From Vespula vulgaris (Eukaryota; Arthropoda; Insecta; Hymenoptera; Vespidae): a DNA stretch of 64,000 nucleotides. The notes under the pieces are model-generated. The model saw only the letters and a list, made by a program, of their open reading frames with translations. It had not been told where the DNA came from and searched no databases. The stretch's first letter is position 1; the number at the start of each line of letters is the position of its first letter. The position numbers were made by a program, and so were the translations under genes. This document shows positions 12,632-23,509 of the stretch, in pieces. The stretch is from the NCBI RefSeq assembly GCF_905475345.1, contig NC_066587.1:2232070-2296069 (forward strand). The letters run 5' to 3'.

Positions 12632-12759
12632 AGTACATAATATGCGTATATAACATTTAAAGTTACAATGATAATTCATTTACTTCTCTTGTATTTTTTT
12701 TTTTTTTTTATAAATGAAAACTTACCTTTGCGTAAGTATTTCTGTCTGTCCTTTTTATC

Positions 12760-14955
12760 TTACAACGTTGGACAAATTGAACGTTGTTCATCTTTTGTCA
12801 AATAGGAACAAATTAATGTTTTAAAATTGTATAATGCGGATTTTTGAATTTCTGCTGTTCGAACCTATTGAAAAAATTTATATATACAAATATAATATTT
12901 CTATATAAAGTGTAATTAATAATCATTCAAATACTTACTCCGTTCAAAATTATTGTTGGTACGAAGGAAAGTTGTGGTTCTAGAGCCCATGTTTTATCAC
13001 CGTTAGCAGCGAGCAAATCATCTGCTAAAGAGCTATTGATGCATTTTGATATACGCTTTTGTGTTTCTTCTTTCAGATAGCGTTTTGCACACTGGAGATA
13101 GAATAAATAAAATATTTCCAAATTATCATTCAAAACAATTTTTTTTTAGTTAGGATATTATATAATTAAACATTTATATTAAAACATTGTTTAAAAATTG
13201 AAATAGCAATAAAATATTAATAGTAAATAATCATTCAATTGGCATGATAATTAAATATTTATAAAAATTAATTGTTTAATTGAGAAATATTTACAAGAAG
13301 TAATTATTCAATCGAGACTATTTAAATACTTATAATAAATAATTATTTAATTGGAATACTAATTAAATATTTATAATAAATAATTATTTAATTGATATTC
13401 CAATTAAATATTCATACTAATTAATTATTTTATTAGGATACTAAATATTTAATAAAATTAAATATCGATAAAACTAGTATTAAAATACTAATAAAATAAT
13501 GAATTAGTAATTAATATAGAGGATAGTAATCTTAATAATAAAATTTTGCTTACAGTTTCTACAGCACTTGGTGGATATTGATCGCTCATAGTACAACCGA
13601 TTAGATAAACTATTTGATCTTGTTGCTCATTTTCTTGATAATCAGATTCTATAGCATGAATACCACAGGCTTGTGCTTTATTACCAAGGCATTCGGAAGA
13701 TCCGTGTTGACACGAAAAATGCCATCGACCGGTTTCGGCATTACGTGTTTGCTAAATATAAAGTTCGAGATAATTGATAAATTAACTGATCAATGTTCGA
13801 TTGCTTTGATATTTATCGAAAATTATCGATAGATATTAATGAAATAAGAATTAGATAAATCAGTTTATTAAATAAATAAGTTACTTAGTAGTTTGTTATA
13901 TTACACTTGAATTTAATTAGCCGATATTTTATTTTTCAACCTTTGTTTCTTACGATTATATAAATTTTCTTATCTGAATTTTTGTATATCTCAAAGAGTA
14001 TTAAAAATATGACCAACTTCTTCATAAATTTAAATATATTAATTTCTTACAATTATATGAATTTTTAAACTAAATTTTTTAAACTTTCTACACGTATTTC
14101 AAAGAGTATTAAAAATATTCTCGACTTCTTCACATATTTAAAAATATAAATTTCTTACGATTTCATGAATCTTTTTACCTGGATTTTTGTATATATTTGA
14201 AAAAATATTTACAAAATTAAGAACTGCTACGTAAATTTGCAAATATAAATTTCTTATGAATATATGAATTTTCTTATTTGAATTTTTGTATATCTCAAAG
14301 AGTATTAAAAATATTACCAACTTCTTCATCAATTTGAATATATTAATTACTTGCAATTATATGAATTTTTTAAATTAAACTCTATACGTATCTCAAAGAG
14401 TATTAAAAATATTATCATAAATAAATAATTATAAATTCCTTATAATTGTATAAATTTTCATATTTAAATATTTTCTTATAACTTTTGTATACTTATCTCA
14501 TGAAAAAAAAATGTTTAACAAAGAGGTATACTCGTTATCACTTACCGTTGCTTTACCGTACGGAATCAAAGTGATCTTGAGATGTTTCTTCAAGGACGCG
14601 TAGTTGGGTACGAGCTGATCTTTTACCCATCTTATACTATCGCCACATAGTGATTCGTAGTAAACATTAACATTTACAACTGTGTAGTTATCTACCAATT
14701 CATCGCCGGATACCTATATACAAATAAAGATCATTTCATTTTATATGGCCATGTGCTACTTTACTGTGAGAATAGAATAAAATATACGGATCATCTCTCA
14801 ATATATAAATATGATACTTATAATTTATTAGATACTTTTATATATATATATACATATATATATATATTAATACATACCAATATGACGTCATTCGAAAAAG
14901 TAATAAATGCGGCGATAGCCAGCAAATATCTCGGACTGAACAGGTAGCACCGCAT
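12760..14955 (-). CDS. GILT1: GILT-family lysosomal thiol reductase with a CXXS active site
   Basis: Gamma-interferon-inducible lysosomal thiol reductase family; members reduce protein disulfides in acidic compartments, and insect members take part in immunity. Exons, all phase 0: 14878-14955, 14546-14713, 13554-13751, 12939-13091 and 12760-12864, giving 233 aa. Residues 1-29 form a signal peptide (MRCYLFSPRYLLAIAAFITF...). The thioredoxin-like active site is YYESLCGDS, with C49 and S52, so it is CXXS rather than CXXC. The GILT signature C-Q-H-G-x2-E-C-x2-N-x4-C is intact at residues 96-111 (CQHGSSECLGNKAQAC). Further cysteines occur in VYLIGCTM and CAKRYLKEE. The C-terminal exon ends DEQRSICPTL. 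Length is usual for insect GILT. The loss of the second active-site Cys is known in some insect GILT1 proteins and may shift activity towards isomerase or reduced reductase function (inference). Confidence 0.92.
13180..13545. repeat. AT-rich degenerate repeat in GILT intron 3
   Basis: Recurrent TAATTATTTAATTGG/ATATTTATAATAAATA blocks, some inverted, fill the intron between 13091 and 13554. The pattern looks like a decayed minisatellite. It includes potential long AT hairpins. Confidence 0.55.
13940..14470. repeat. ~105-bp minisatellite in GILT intron 2
   Basis: Four to five diverged tandem copies, marked by CTCAAAGAGTATTAAAAATA near 13989, 14097, 14291 and 14392 with a weaker copy near 14203. 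Each is followed by an ACTTCTTCA-like block and a TTTCTTACNATTATATGAATTT block. The array fills most of the intron between 13751 and 14546. Confidence 0.8.
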
Positions 14956-15115
14956 GGTTCTTCTGATTGATAACAGTGAGTGGACGGAGGTTTAAACTTG
15001 CACTCTCGTCTTACTGGGAATAGATGGTAAAGTGGAGGGGATAGTTACGAAAAGTTTCAGAGAGGGAGAAAGATAGGAGATGGGAAAAAGAGAAAGGAAA
15101 GAGAAACTGCTCATT

Positions 15116-15172
<57 letters not shown>

Positions 15173-16554
15173 ATAAGCAGAGAGAAAAAGAGAAAAAGAG
15201 AAAGAAAGAGAGAGGGATAGAGATAGAGATAAAAATAAAAAAAGAGAGAAAGAGAGAGAGAGAGGTCAAGAGAAAACGATACAGTCAGAAAAAATTACAA
15301 ATAAAAAAAATAAAAAAATCTAATAATATTGTAAACATAATATAAATATATTACAGGAAAATATGTGATTATTTTAATTGAATTAGTCTTGCAAGGTTAT
15401 CACTTTCATTGCGGTCACTTTAATTTTTCTTTCTCCTTTTTTTTTTTTGGTTTTTTCTTCGTTTTTTTTTTTAAATGTCTCATGTATTAGCTGTATAAAT
15501 GTAATGTAATATTAGTTGATTATTATATATTACATATTATATTTCAATAAATGAAAAAATGATATATATATATATGTATGTGTGTGTGTATATATATATG
15601 TTTGAAAGTACGTATATATGTTAGTTAGTATTTGTTTTCGTACAAATATTCCCTATAATTACATTTTCCTTATACGATTATTTACGTAACATCAATACCT
15701 GATTTCCAACTTGACGAAGACATTTTTCTTTAGATATGACCTGTTGAGCAAATAACTTTCTCACGATATTTTCCCGTGAGAAAATATTCTCTTACATCTT
15801 ACAACGTCTGACATTATCTTAGAGTTTCAAATAAGAAACTGAAACGTTTACTTTGTGGTTGATTATGAATTTGTGTTAATTAGTACGTACTATATTATAA
15901 TAAATAATTATTATAATATATAATAATATGGATATTTGTAATTATTTGTAATAATTTGTAATTAGTATTTCATTAATAAATCTTAATTTTGTTTATACGT
16001 TTGTTAATATGAATTATTAATATGAATTAATTTTTGTTTTATTTTAATAATGGTTTATTAAAAAGATTAACTATAGTGCCATCTGTAAGCATACATACGA
16101 ATTACTTTTCAACAACCAATAAAAAGCTACATTTTTGGCGCGTTAAATGATTCTACAATTGAATGAGTGAATATTAAAAAATTAATTTGTTTCATATTTT
16201 TTAATCATAAAGTTGATTAACAATAGATTTTGTTATTATTTCATCGAATGTATATTATAGAATGTATCTTTTATAGGTTAATAATATAAAAATTCTATAG
16301 CGTAATCTCGAAATATTGTTTTATTTTGTTAAAGATAAATCATCTTTTTGTAATTAATATATCGTAAAATCATAACGCTATGAATAATAATGTAACTATT
16401 TTTTCATATTTATTTCTATTGTAGACAAAGTATGATTTTCACTTGTCATATAATATATGTACTTTGATAATGTTTAATGTATATGTATATGTGTGTGTGT
16501 ATATATATATACATATACATATACATATACATACATACATACATATATATATAC

Positions 16555-16607
<53 letters not shown>

Positions 16608-18060
16608 GTGTACATCTTTTTGGGGAACTTATTAAAAACTGTAAAATAATAAATTAGGATATATATATAAAGCACTACAATGGATAGTACTGATAAATAT
16701 TTATTATAGACTGATATATTATTATTATTATGATGACCTTGTAAAATGTTATTAAATAATATAGTTATATTTAATACAATTAAAATGACTATTACGTATC
16801 ATGTCGAAAAAAATAAAATTTTATTTTGAAGACGTGACTATATTTTGTTCAATTAAAAAACCAGTATGATCCTTTACAAAATGTAGTGCACATTTAGTCG
16901 GACTAACACACAAATATACATGAAAAAGAAAAAAATATATATATATATATAAAATACACAGCTTTATCGATAAATAAAATCTTTTTTTAAAACTTGGTAG
17001 ATTAATATAATCGTCATTCGTATATCTATAATATTCCACATAAAATTTAAAACAGAGATATTATTCATTCATAAATAAAATTTTTGTTTTGAAAATTTTA
17101 AATATACACAATGTATAGCATCTATAAAATACACATCTACTATTCATAATTGTCATTGTACAAATAACAACATACACATTGTCCATTATTTTTAATTAAT
17201 ACATTACAAATACGATATTGTATTTAAGAAATGTAGGATCTAAGTGTTTAACGCAGATGTATCATTTTTTTATACGTTTTAATAAAATAGTATAAAAGTT
17301 TTCTCATTTTTCTTATTATTTAATTCTATTGTTTAATTCGTAGAATGCAATACTTGGAAGATTATTTGATTTTCTTTTATAGAATTTTTTTTATTTTATA
17401 TAATATGTTTTATGAATCACTCAGTGCATTAAATTATTTTTTGCACTTATATGTATATGATTAAAAGAGCATTCCTTAAATAGATTTATACCTGTATGGA
17501 ATAGTATAAAAACTACGATTCGTGTTATAGAAAATACAATAGGAAGCTTCAATTCAGGTAACAAATTACTTTTTAAAAGTATTGATTAGGTGAACGAATA
17601 AAAATGATAGAACGTATTTCATCGTATAGTTGAGATATTAATTAATTATGTTGAAAATTAGGACACTGTATATATTTAATGACTAGAGAATAAATTAAGC
17701 ATCTCAATATTTTTTCTCTATTCGTAAAGAGAATTAATATTACCAGTCTATCAAGTGGTTGTTATACTGTTTAAAATGAGATGTTCTTTGGTAACTAGAA
17801 AAACACGTACAATATAGAATTAGTATACCTTTGTTGTTTGACAATTTGTCAAAAGTCATTTTTACGACTATACACATCATTTGTCTAGATTCAGTAAAAT
17901 CTTAATTCCATTATTTTGCGAGCGCGCTTCGCTTTTTTGTTACAGACATTAATCTATAACGTGGAATAATCCATAAAAACTGTATAAGGAATACAGTTAA
18001 AAGGATATTCGGATATTCCATGAATACTTAATTTGTTTTTTTAGCATCTACTTTCTCATC
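14956..18060. other. Intergenic region between GILT and TRIC
   Basis: No coding gene is supported. It holds a long (AG)n block (15115-15265), a (TA)n run (16556-16604), and AT-rich sequence that probably includes the TRIC 3' UTR towards 18060. A small cluster of promoter-like motifs at 16076-16142 (GCCATCT, CCAAT, TTTGGCGCG) is the only distinctive patch. Confidence 0.5.
15115..15265. repeat. (AG)n microsatellite
   Basis: Pure AG from about 15119 to 15164, followed by imperfect AGAA/AG units. It lies about 160 bp upstream of the GILT start codon. Confidence 0.95.
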
Positions 18061-19221
18061 CTATGCTTGACCTCGACCGAATAATACAGCAACCGAATCC
18101 CAGATTCCACCCAAAAATAGGGCACAAAATAGATTTTCGAAAGGTACGAATGGATCATGAATGCCAAGTAAAATGGACGATAGCTGCAAAAAAGATTAGA
18201 TAAAATAGTAATAGTCATTTTTTTTTTGAGATATGTATATTACATAAAATCTAATTTACCTTGAAATAAACCAAGAAAATGACTATGCCAAAGTATACTA
18301 ATGCATGGGGTGCAGAAATAAGAGCTGTTTTCTTATCTAATACAAATATTATGGATGCAACCATGGATGCTTTCGTCGGGCTAAAATATAAATCAATTTT
18401 AATGTTATGGTATTCAATATATTACATTTAGATTTATATATAAAAAAATATACTTACAAACTAGGTTGCATAAATTCCATAGCAGTAGGTGTCCATACAC
18501 CACGTATAAGTCGTTCAAAAAGTTTTGTAAATCCAGCACCATTACCTAAAAAATATATTTTCCTTCTTAGTACAATTAAAAAGTAATTACTTTAATAATT
18601 TTTGAATTTATAATTAATGAGACAGCGAACCTTTAAGTGTTCCGATTAATATCATGATAAGGTATGCATTTGGATATAGTTTTCCTGCATGAGTCACTCC
18701 GTCGTAAACCTTTTTACATCTGCAACAAAAAATAAATATAATTTATTTGTAGAAAAAATGAAAATGAATTTTTTATATACCTGTATATCTCCTTCATTGC
18801 AGAACATGCAATTTTCACTGGTAAAAATTTAGCTATTTTATATCCAATATCAAATGGTGTATAAAATACTACATACCTAAAAAAATAAATTTGCATTAAT
18901 AAATCATAAATGTTATATATGACAAAAGTATAGTTAATATATTATATTTATATACTGACCAAACAACAGTTGCAACTATTACTTGCGGTGTGTTTTTTAA
19001 TGGTGCTAAAATTGGTTCACCTAATAATCCATTGCAAAGCATACCACTTGCGAACACTACTAACATCGTAGAGAGCCAACATGATAATGGATGCTTTCGT
19101 GAAAAAGCTTGTGCACCTGTTATATCAAAGAATAATAACATGTTATAATCAAAGTCTTTTCTATCCTACCAATACTATAAATAAAAATTTTAAGTAGAAA
19201 GATTTATAAAAAATCTAACTT

Positions 19222-19252
<31 letters not shown>

Positions 19253-20436
19253 TTATACAATTATATTAAATTACATCAGCTGATAGATATAAGAAGAAAA
19301 TATAGAGACTTCTTTGAATTAAATTCATTTCTTAGAAACTACTGTTAATGATACAGATGTCCTTCATGCTTGATCGCATGTAAAAGTTATTGAGAAATCA
19401 TTTTCTTTATTCAGGGTAACATACATATTATATAATTTATCCACAGCAACGTAAAGTATAATATTTATAATTCACATATTTTACATTATTATTAAACAAC
19501 AAAACTATCATCTATTAATCAGAATAATAAAATATATATTTTTATTAAAAATTATAAAATCGTATATAATCTGATCTTTAAGAAATATGATTAGTTATCT
19601 ATTTTTATCCATTTTTAAAACATAATTACAAATTAATTATTATATAAATTTATCGAATTAATATAATATAAATTTTATACAGAACTATAAAATATTAGTA
19701 ATATATTAAATGTATTGAGGTATATATAAATAATATTGTATATTATAATACGTTGTAAAATGAATAAAAATTTTTTTTGATATTTATCATAATTACATAA
19801 GATTTATGTATACACATATGCAAGATTAAAGTATATAACATTATTATCTTCATAGTAGTATTCTGAAAATAGATTCCACAAATTGGACACTTTACTTAAT
19901 TATAGTCATGCCCGGATATCAATCTGATGGATTTTTACCTTTAAGATTGTTGTTTTATTATTTTAATAAATTATAACTATAATAATATATAAACACAAAT
20001 AATACCATACTAGAGAGTAATTAAATAAAATGTTTAATTAAGTATAAATCATAGAAAAATAATAGATGTTTTTAGCTAAGTTAAAGTTGCTTGAAAATTG
20101 TTTGTATTGTTTAAAGTATATTCTTGAAATCTTGATATCCAAATAGACGTAGTAAATTTGTATAATAATAGTAAATGTAATAATAAAATAATGATATAAT
20201 GTGGTAAACGATCAGGTTTGTCGAGAAAATGAGTCGAGAGTACCGTAGAAGCTATCTCGGGGCATAAGCTCGGCGAGTTTTAAATTTAGATTTAATCTGG
20301 TAGGCTAGGACTTACCGGGTCCCAAATCCTCTCTGACGTGTAGAGCACAAAGTAAAGAATGAGCGATGTCGAAGTATGGAAACATTTTTAATTTAGTGAC
20401 CTGATTGGCCATATCTAGAAAAGCTTCGGGATCCAT
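18061..20436 (-). CDS. Tmem38: Trimeric intracellular cation channel (TRIC, TMEM38 family)
   Basis: TRIC channels are monovalent cation channels of the ER/SR membrane that balance charge during Ca2+ release. Seven exons join in phase: 20316-20436, 18960-19116, 18781-18876, 18631-18719, 18458-18545, 18260-18380 and 18061-18183, giving 264 aa. Family landmarks are FPYFDIAHSLLCAL near the N-terminus, AFSRKHPLSCWLSTML, VVWYVVFYTPFDIGYKIAKF, the strongly conserved CKKVYDGVTHAGKLYPNAYL followed by IMILIGTLKGNGAG, RGVWTPTAMEF, FPTKASMVASI and GGIWDSVAVLF. Several hydrophobic helices are visible, as expected. Two donors are non-consensus (GTCAGT after exon 2, GTTCGC after exon 4), but each is the one that restores the conserved protein. 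The C-terminal tail is short compared with the Lys-rich vertebrate tails. The start is the first ATG of exon 1 (MDPEAFLDMANQ). Confidence 0.92.
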
Positions 20437-21386
20437 TTTGCTTGCTTTCAAAGAGTTATTATTTTTTCGTTAACGAATAAAACAATTCGTATTGTTTAAA
20501 AAAAGTACTAGACAGTACCCGCGGAACGACGCTGGCTGTGCGCCGTCCGATAGAACTACTCGTCGTCTACTAGCAATGGCATACGATTACAGCAACTTAT
20601 AAAAAAAAAAAAAAAAGAAACAGAAAATACATTCTTACCGGAGTCAGTTTACATTTGTATTAGAGTTGACATTTTTTTTCGATAGATGGCAGTTATACAA
20701 ACAGTGAACTTCCTTATCGGCGGACAGTAAATTATCTCTTGCTACAATGGAAGTATTAAAAATGAACTATTATTGCCAGTCCTGTCGTCAAATAAAACGT
20801 GCTTGAACTCGTTATTTTCTTAAATAAAATTTAATATCTCTTCTAATACGGCTTTGACATATTTTCAAGAGTAGATAATTCAGGTAAATAATTATTTTTT
20901 TGTGTTATAGAATTGTAATATTAGATAAGATTTAAGATTTCAAATTATTGGAATAGTTGATATGCACATATCGAATTTTTGATTTATAAAATGTAGCTTG
21001 CATGATTATTAGATTTAACTTTGAAGATTTTACATTTACGAAAAAATTAATAATAGTCTGATGAGACTTATTAATATCTAGTTAATAATATCTAGTTTTT
21101 AGGATTGTTAAGACGAAATTTTTATTTCTTTGATGGATTTCATAAAAAAGATATAATAGCTCTAAGGAAATAAATGTTCATTTTCAATATGTAGGATCAG
21201 ATACTCTTGCAACAATTTTTTCTGATTGTCATGATAATGTTTTTCTTACATTTCTTATAATGTATATAAATTTGATATTAATTAATACTAAATTGTTATA
21301 ATCAATGAATTATTATTTTTACAAGAATGATTCATTGATTAATAAATCAATTTTATGATATTGTTAAGCAGTGTCTGATCCTGTAG
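20437..21386. other. Shared upstream region of divergent TRIC and TRMT5
   Basis: This stretch separates the TRIC start (minus) from the TRMT5 start (plus). A CpG-richer patch at about 20518-20580 and the motif GATAGATGGCAGT (20682-20694) sit nearest TRIC. No ORF of interest is present. TRMT5 may have a leader exon here. Confidence 0.5.
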
Positions 21387-22814
21387 ATGCTGGGACTCAA
21401 GATTACTATACGAAGCATTACCATTTTAAGCCAGCTACGTTACTTTCATAAAACCATTATGACTTCTTTGCTGGTTCCTCCGGTGTCAGTGCGCGGTATG
21501 ACATGCTTGGATCGTGATGCATTTACTACTACTATAGAGATACCTTGTTTGAAATTGTATAAAGTTACAATTTCAAAATTTATGCCTGTATTAAAAAAGT
21601 ATCTACTTAGGATGCGGTGTTTAAAACCAGTTCAAAATATGGATGATGGTATTATTATTTACCTTAATCCAACAATTGTTAAAAATTTTGAAGATATTGA
21701 TGAAGCTGATAGAAACTTACTAAAAGGCCAATACGAATATTTTGGAAAAACTCCGTTGACATTAAAATATGAAAACTGGAGATCAGAAGATATATTCAAG
21801 TCTATTCTTCCAGTAGAAATTGAAACGCCTACGTCGTTTAGTCAAATAGGGCATATAGTACATTTAAATTTGCGCGATGCACAGTTACCTTACAAGAATA
21901 TCATCGGACAAGTTTTTCTTGATAAAATACCAACTGCTCGTACAGTTGTAAATAAAACAAATACCATAGACACGACATTTCGTCACTTTACTATGGAAAT
22001 ATTGGCTGGTGATAACAATACTGTAACTACGGTCAAAGAAAATGGCAGAACGTATCAATTTGATTTTGCTCAAGTTTATTGGAATCCACGATTATCCACA
22101 GAACATATGAATTTATTGAAGTACATGAAAGTTAACGACGTCTTATACGATGTCTTTGCAGGAGTAGGACCTTTTGCTATTCCTGCAGCTCACAAAAAAA
22201 TTCAAGTATTTGCAAATGATCTAAATCCTGAATCGTACAAGTGGCTACAAAAAAATGCTGTTATTAATAAAATCAAACAGAATTTCCAAAGTTTCAATAT
22301 GGATGGTAGAGATTTTTTAAGAGATATAGTTAGAACTGATATTCTCAATAGAAGAAATAATAATGCAATTGGTAAGGAACACATAGCTATGAATCTACCA
22401 GCATTAGCTATTGAATTTTTAGATGTGCTTCCAAATTGGTTTACTCTAGAAGAAATAAAGAAAGTTTGTTCTAATCCACCTATAATACATCTTTATTGTT
22501 TTGTGAAATTACCAAAAAATGAAGATGCTTGCAAAGCTGCAAAATCTTTAGTAGAGAACAAACTTGGTTGCAAGTTGTACACCGATTCATTGGTCGATAT
22601 CCATAACGTTAGAGACGTTTCTCCGAATAAAGAAATGATTCGTGTATCGTTTTTGCTAACTGAAAATATATTTAAAGGCGAGGAGCCAGCAACGAAGAAA
22701 CAAAAAATAGAAGAATGTACCGATTTCCATGTAAATTCTACTGATACAAATAGCAATTCTTGTTTGACTTATAGAGATAAAGACGACGATGGGAAAAAAG
22801 AAAGGTTTGCATAA
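21387..22814 (+). CDS. Trmt5: tRNA (guanine-N1)-methyltransferase TRMT5
   Basis: Trm5/TRMT5 transfers a methyl group from S-adenosylmethionine to N1 of G37 in tRNA, protecting the reading frame; it acts in nucleus/cytosol and mitochondria. The protein is an uninterrupted 475-codon ORF. The SAM site is DVFAGVGPFAIPA (255-267) with acidic DLNP (278-281), and the catalytic NLPALAIEFL block is at 336-345. HIVHLNLRDAQLPYKNIIG and VYWNPRLSTEH are further Trm5 hallmarks. Residues 1-24 (basic, hydroxylated, no acidic residue) resemble a mitochondrial presequence. Met25 (21459) could start a cytosolic form, as proposed for dual-targeted Trm5. The last ~45 residues are polar and look dispensable. Its final 26 bases overlap the RBIS start in another frame. 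Confidence 0.93.
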   Translation: MLGLKITIRSITILSQLRYFHKTIMTSLLVPPVSVRGMTCLDRDAFTTTIEIPCLKLYKVTISKFMPVLKKYLLRMRCLKPVQNMDDGIIIYLNPTIVKNFEDIDEADRNLLKGQYEYFGKTPLTLKYENWRSEDIFKSILPVEIETPTSFSQIGHIVHLNLRDAQLPYKNIIGQVFLDKIPTARTVVNKTNTIDTTFRHFTMEILAGDNNTVTTVKENGRTYQFDFAQVYWNPRLSTEHMNLLKYMKVNDVLYDVFAGVGPFAIPAAHKKIQVFANDLNPESYKWLQKNAVINKIKQNFQSFNMDGRDFLRDIVRTDILNRRNNNAIGKEHIAMNLPALAIEFLDVLPNWFTLEEIKKVCSNPPIIHLYCFVKLPKNEDACKAAKSLVENKLGCKLYTDSLVDIHNVRDVSPNKEMIRVSFLLTENIFKGEEPATKKQKIEECTDFHVNSTDTNSNSCLTYRDKDDDGKKERFA

Positions 22815-23247
22815 GACCAAAAATGTATTCCAAGTACCAACAGCCCGTAGTATTAAATTGAAATCTAAAGCTGAGAAAATGGTGAAAAATCTGAAAAAAG
22901 TAAGTTTCTAAAATAATAGCATTGAAATATTCATTGTGAGTCTTGAAAATAATTTTCATAATAAAAAATACTCTGTGAAAATAAAACATGAATACTTCTC
23001 TTATTAGTTAGATTTAAAAGTAAATGAAACAACAACAAAAAAGACAACATTAACAAGAACAAAGGATAAAATGGCGTACATTGACAAACAAATGAAGGAA
23101 TTGCATCAAGAAGTGTGTAGATCAGTTCCTAAGAAGAAATCTAATATTGGAAAAGTACAGAAGCAAGCAAATAAAAAAATAATCAGAAGTGTAATGCCAG
23201 TACAAACTGACGCGACGGCAACTTTAGTAGAACAAATGCAAATATGA
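22789..23247 (+). CDS. RBIS-like ribosomal biogenesis factor (C8orf59 family)
   Basis: Small basic protein likely to act in large-subunit assembly in the nucleolus. Exons 22789-22899 and 23008-23247 join in phase 0 to 116 aa. The N-terminus MGKKKGLHKTKNVFQVPTAR and the following KSKAEKMVKNLKK match the layout of vertebrate RBIS (basic start, KxxNVF, then a VxxNLKK block). A Lys-rich middle is followed by VQTDATATLVEQMQI, like the DEATRLMALL end of RBIS. The ATG has A at -3 and G at +4. It lies inside the last codons of TRMT5, so the mRNA is either separate (promoter within TRMT5) or bicistronic. Identity rests on motif resemblance only. Confidence 0.75.
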
Positions 23248-23289
23248 GAGTTTAACTTATTTGTATCGAAGATAATTTTTTATACAATT

Positions 23290-23295
23290 AATAAA
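23290..23295 (+). terminator. Candidate poly(A) signal after RBIS
   Basis: AATAAA lies 43 bases after the RBIS stop codon, with further AATAAA copies around 23325. It would serve RBIS and perhaps also TRMT5. Confidence 0.5.
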
Positions 23296-23509
23296 AAATA
23301 TTATATTTGTTATATTTGTTATACAAATAAATAAATATATGTGTATATGATTTAACAAATGCGTTTTTATTATCCTTTTTCTACCAAATCCTGTATGATG
23401 TACAGAACTATAATAATTCATAATTTTCATCCATATAGATTATACATTAGTTATGCATACTGATTAATGTATCTTTTCTTATCTCAATTTACTTAGAGAT
23501 TACACTGGA

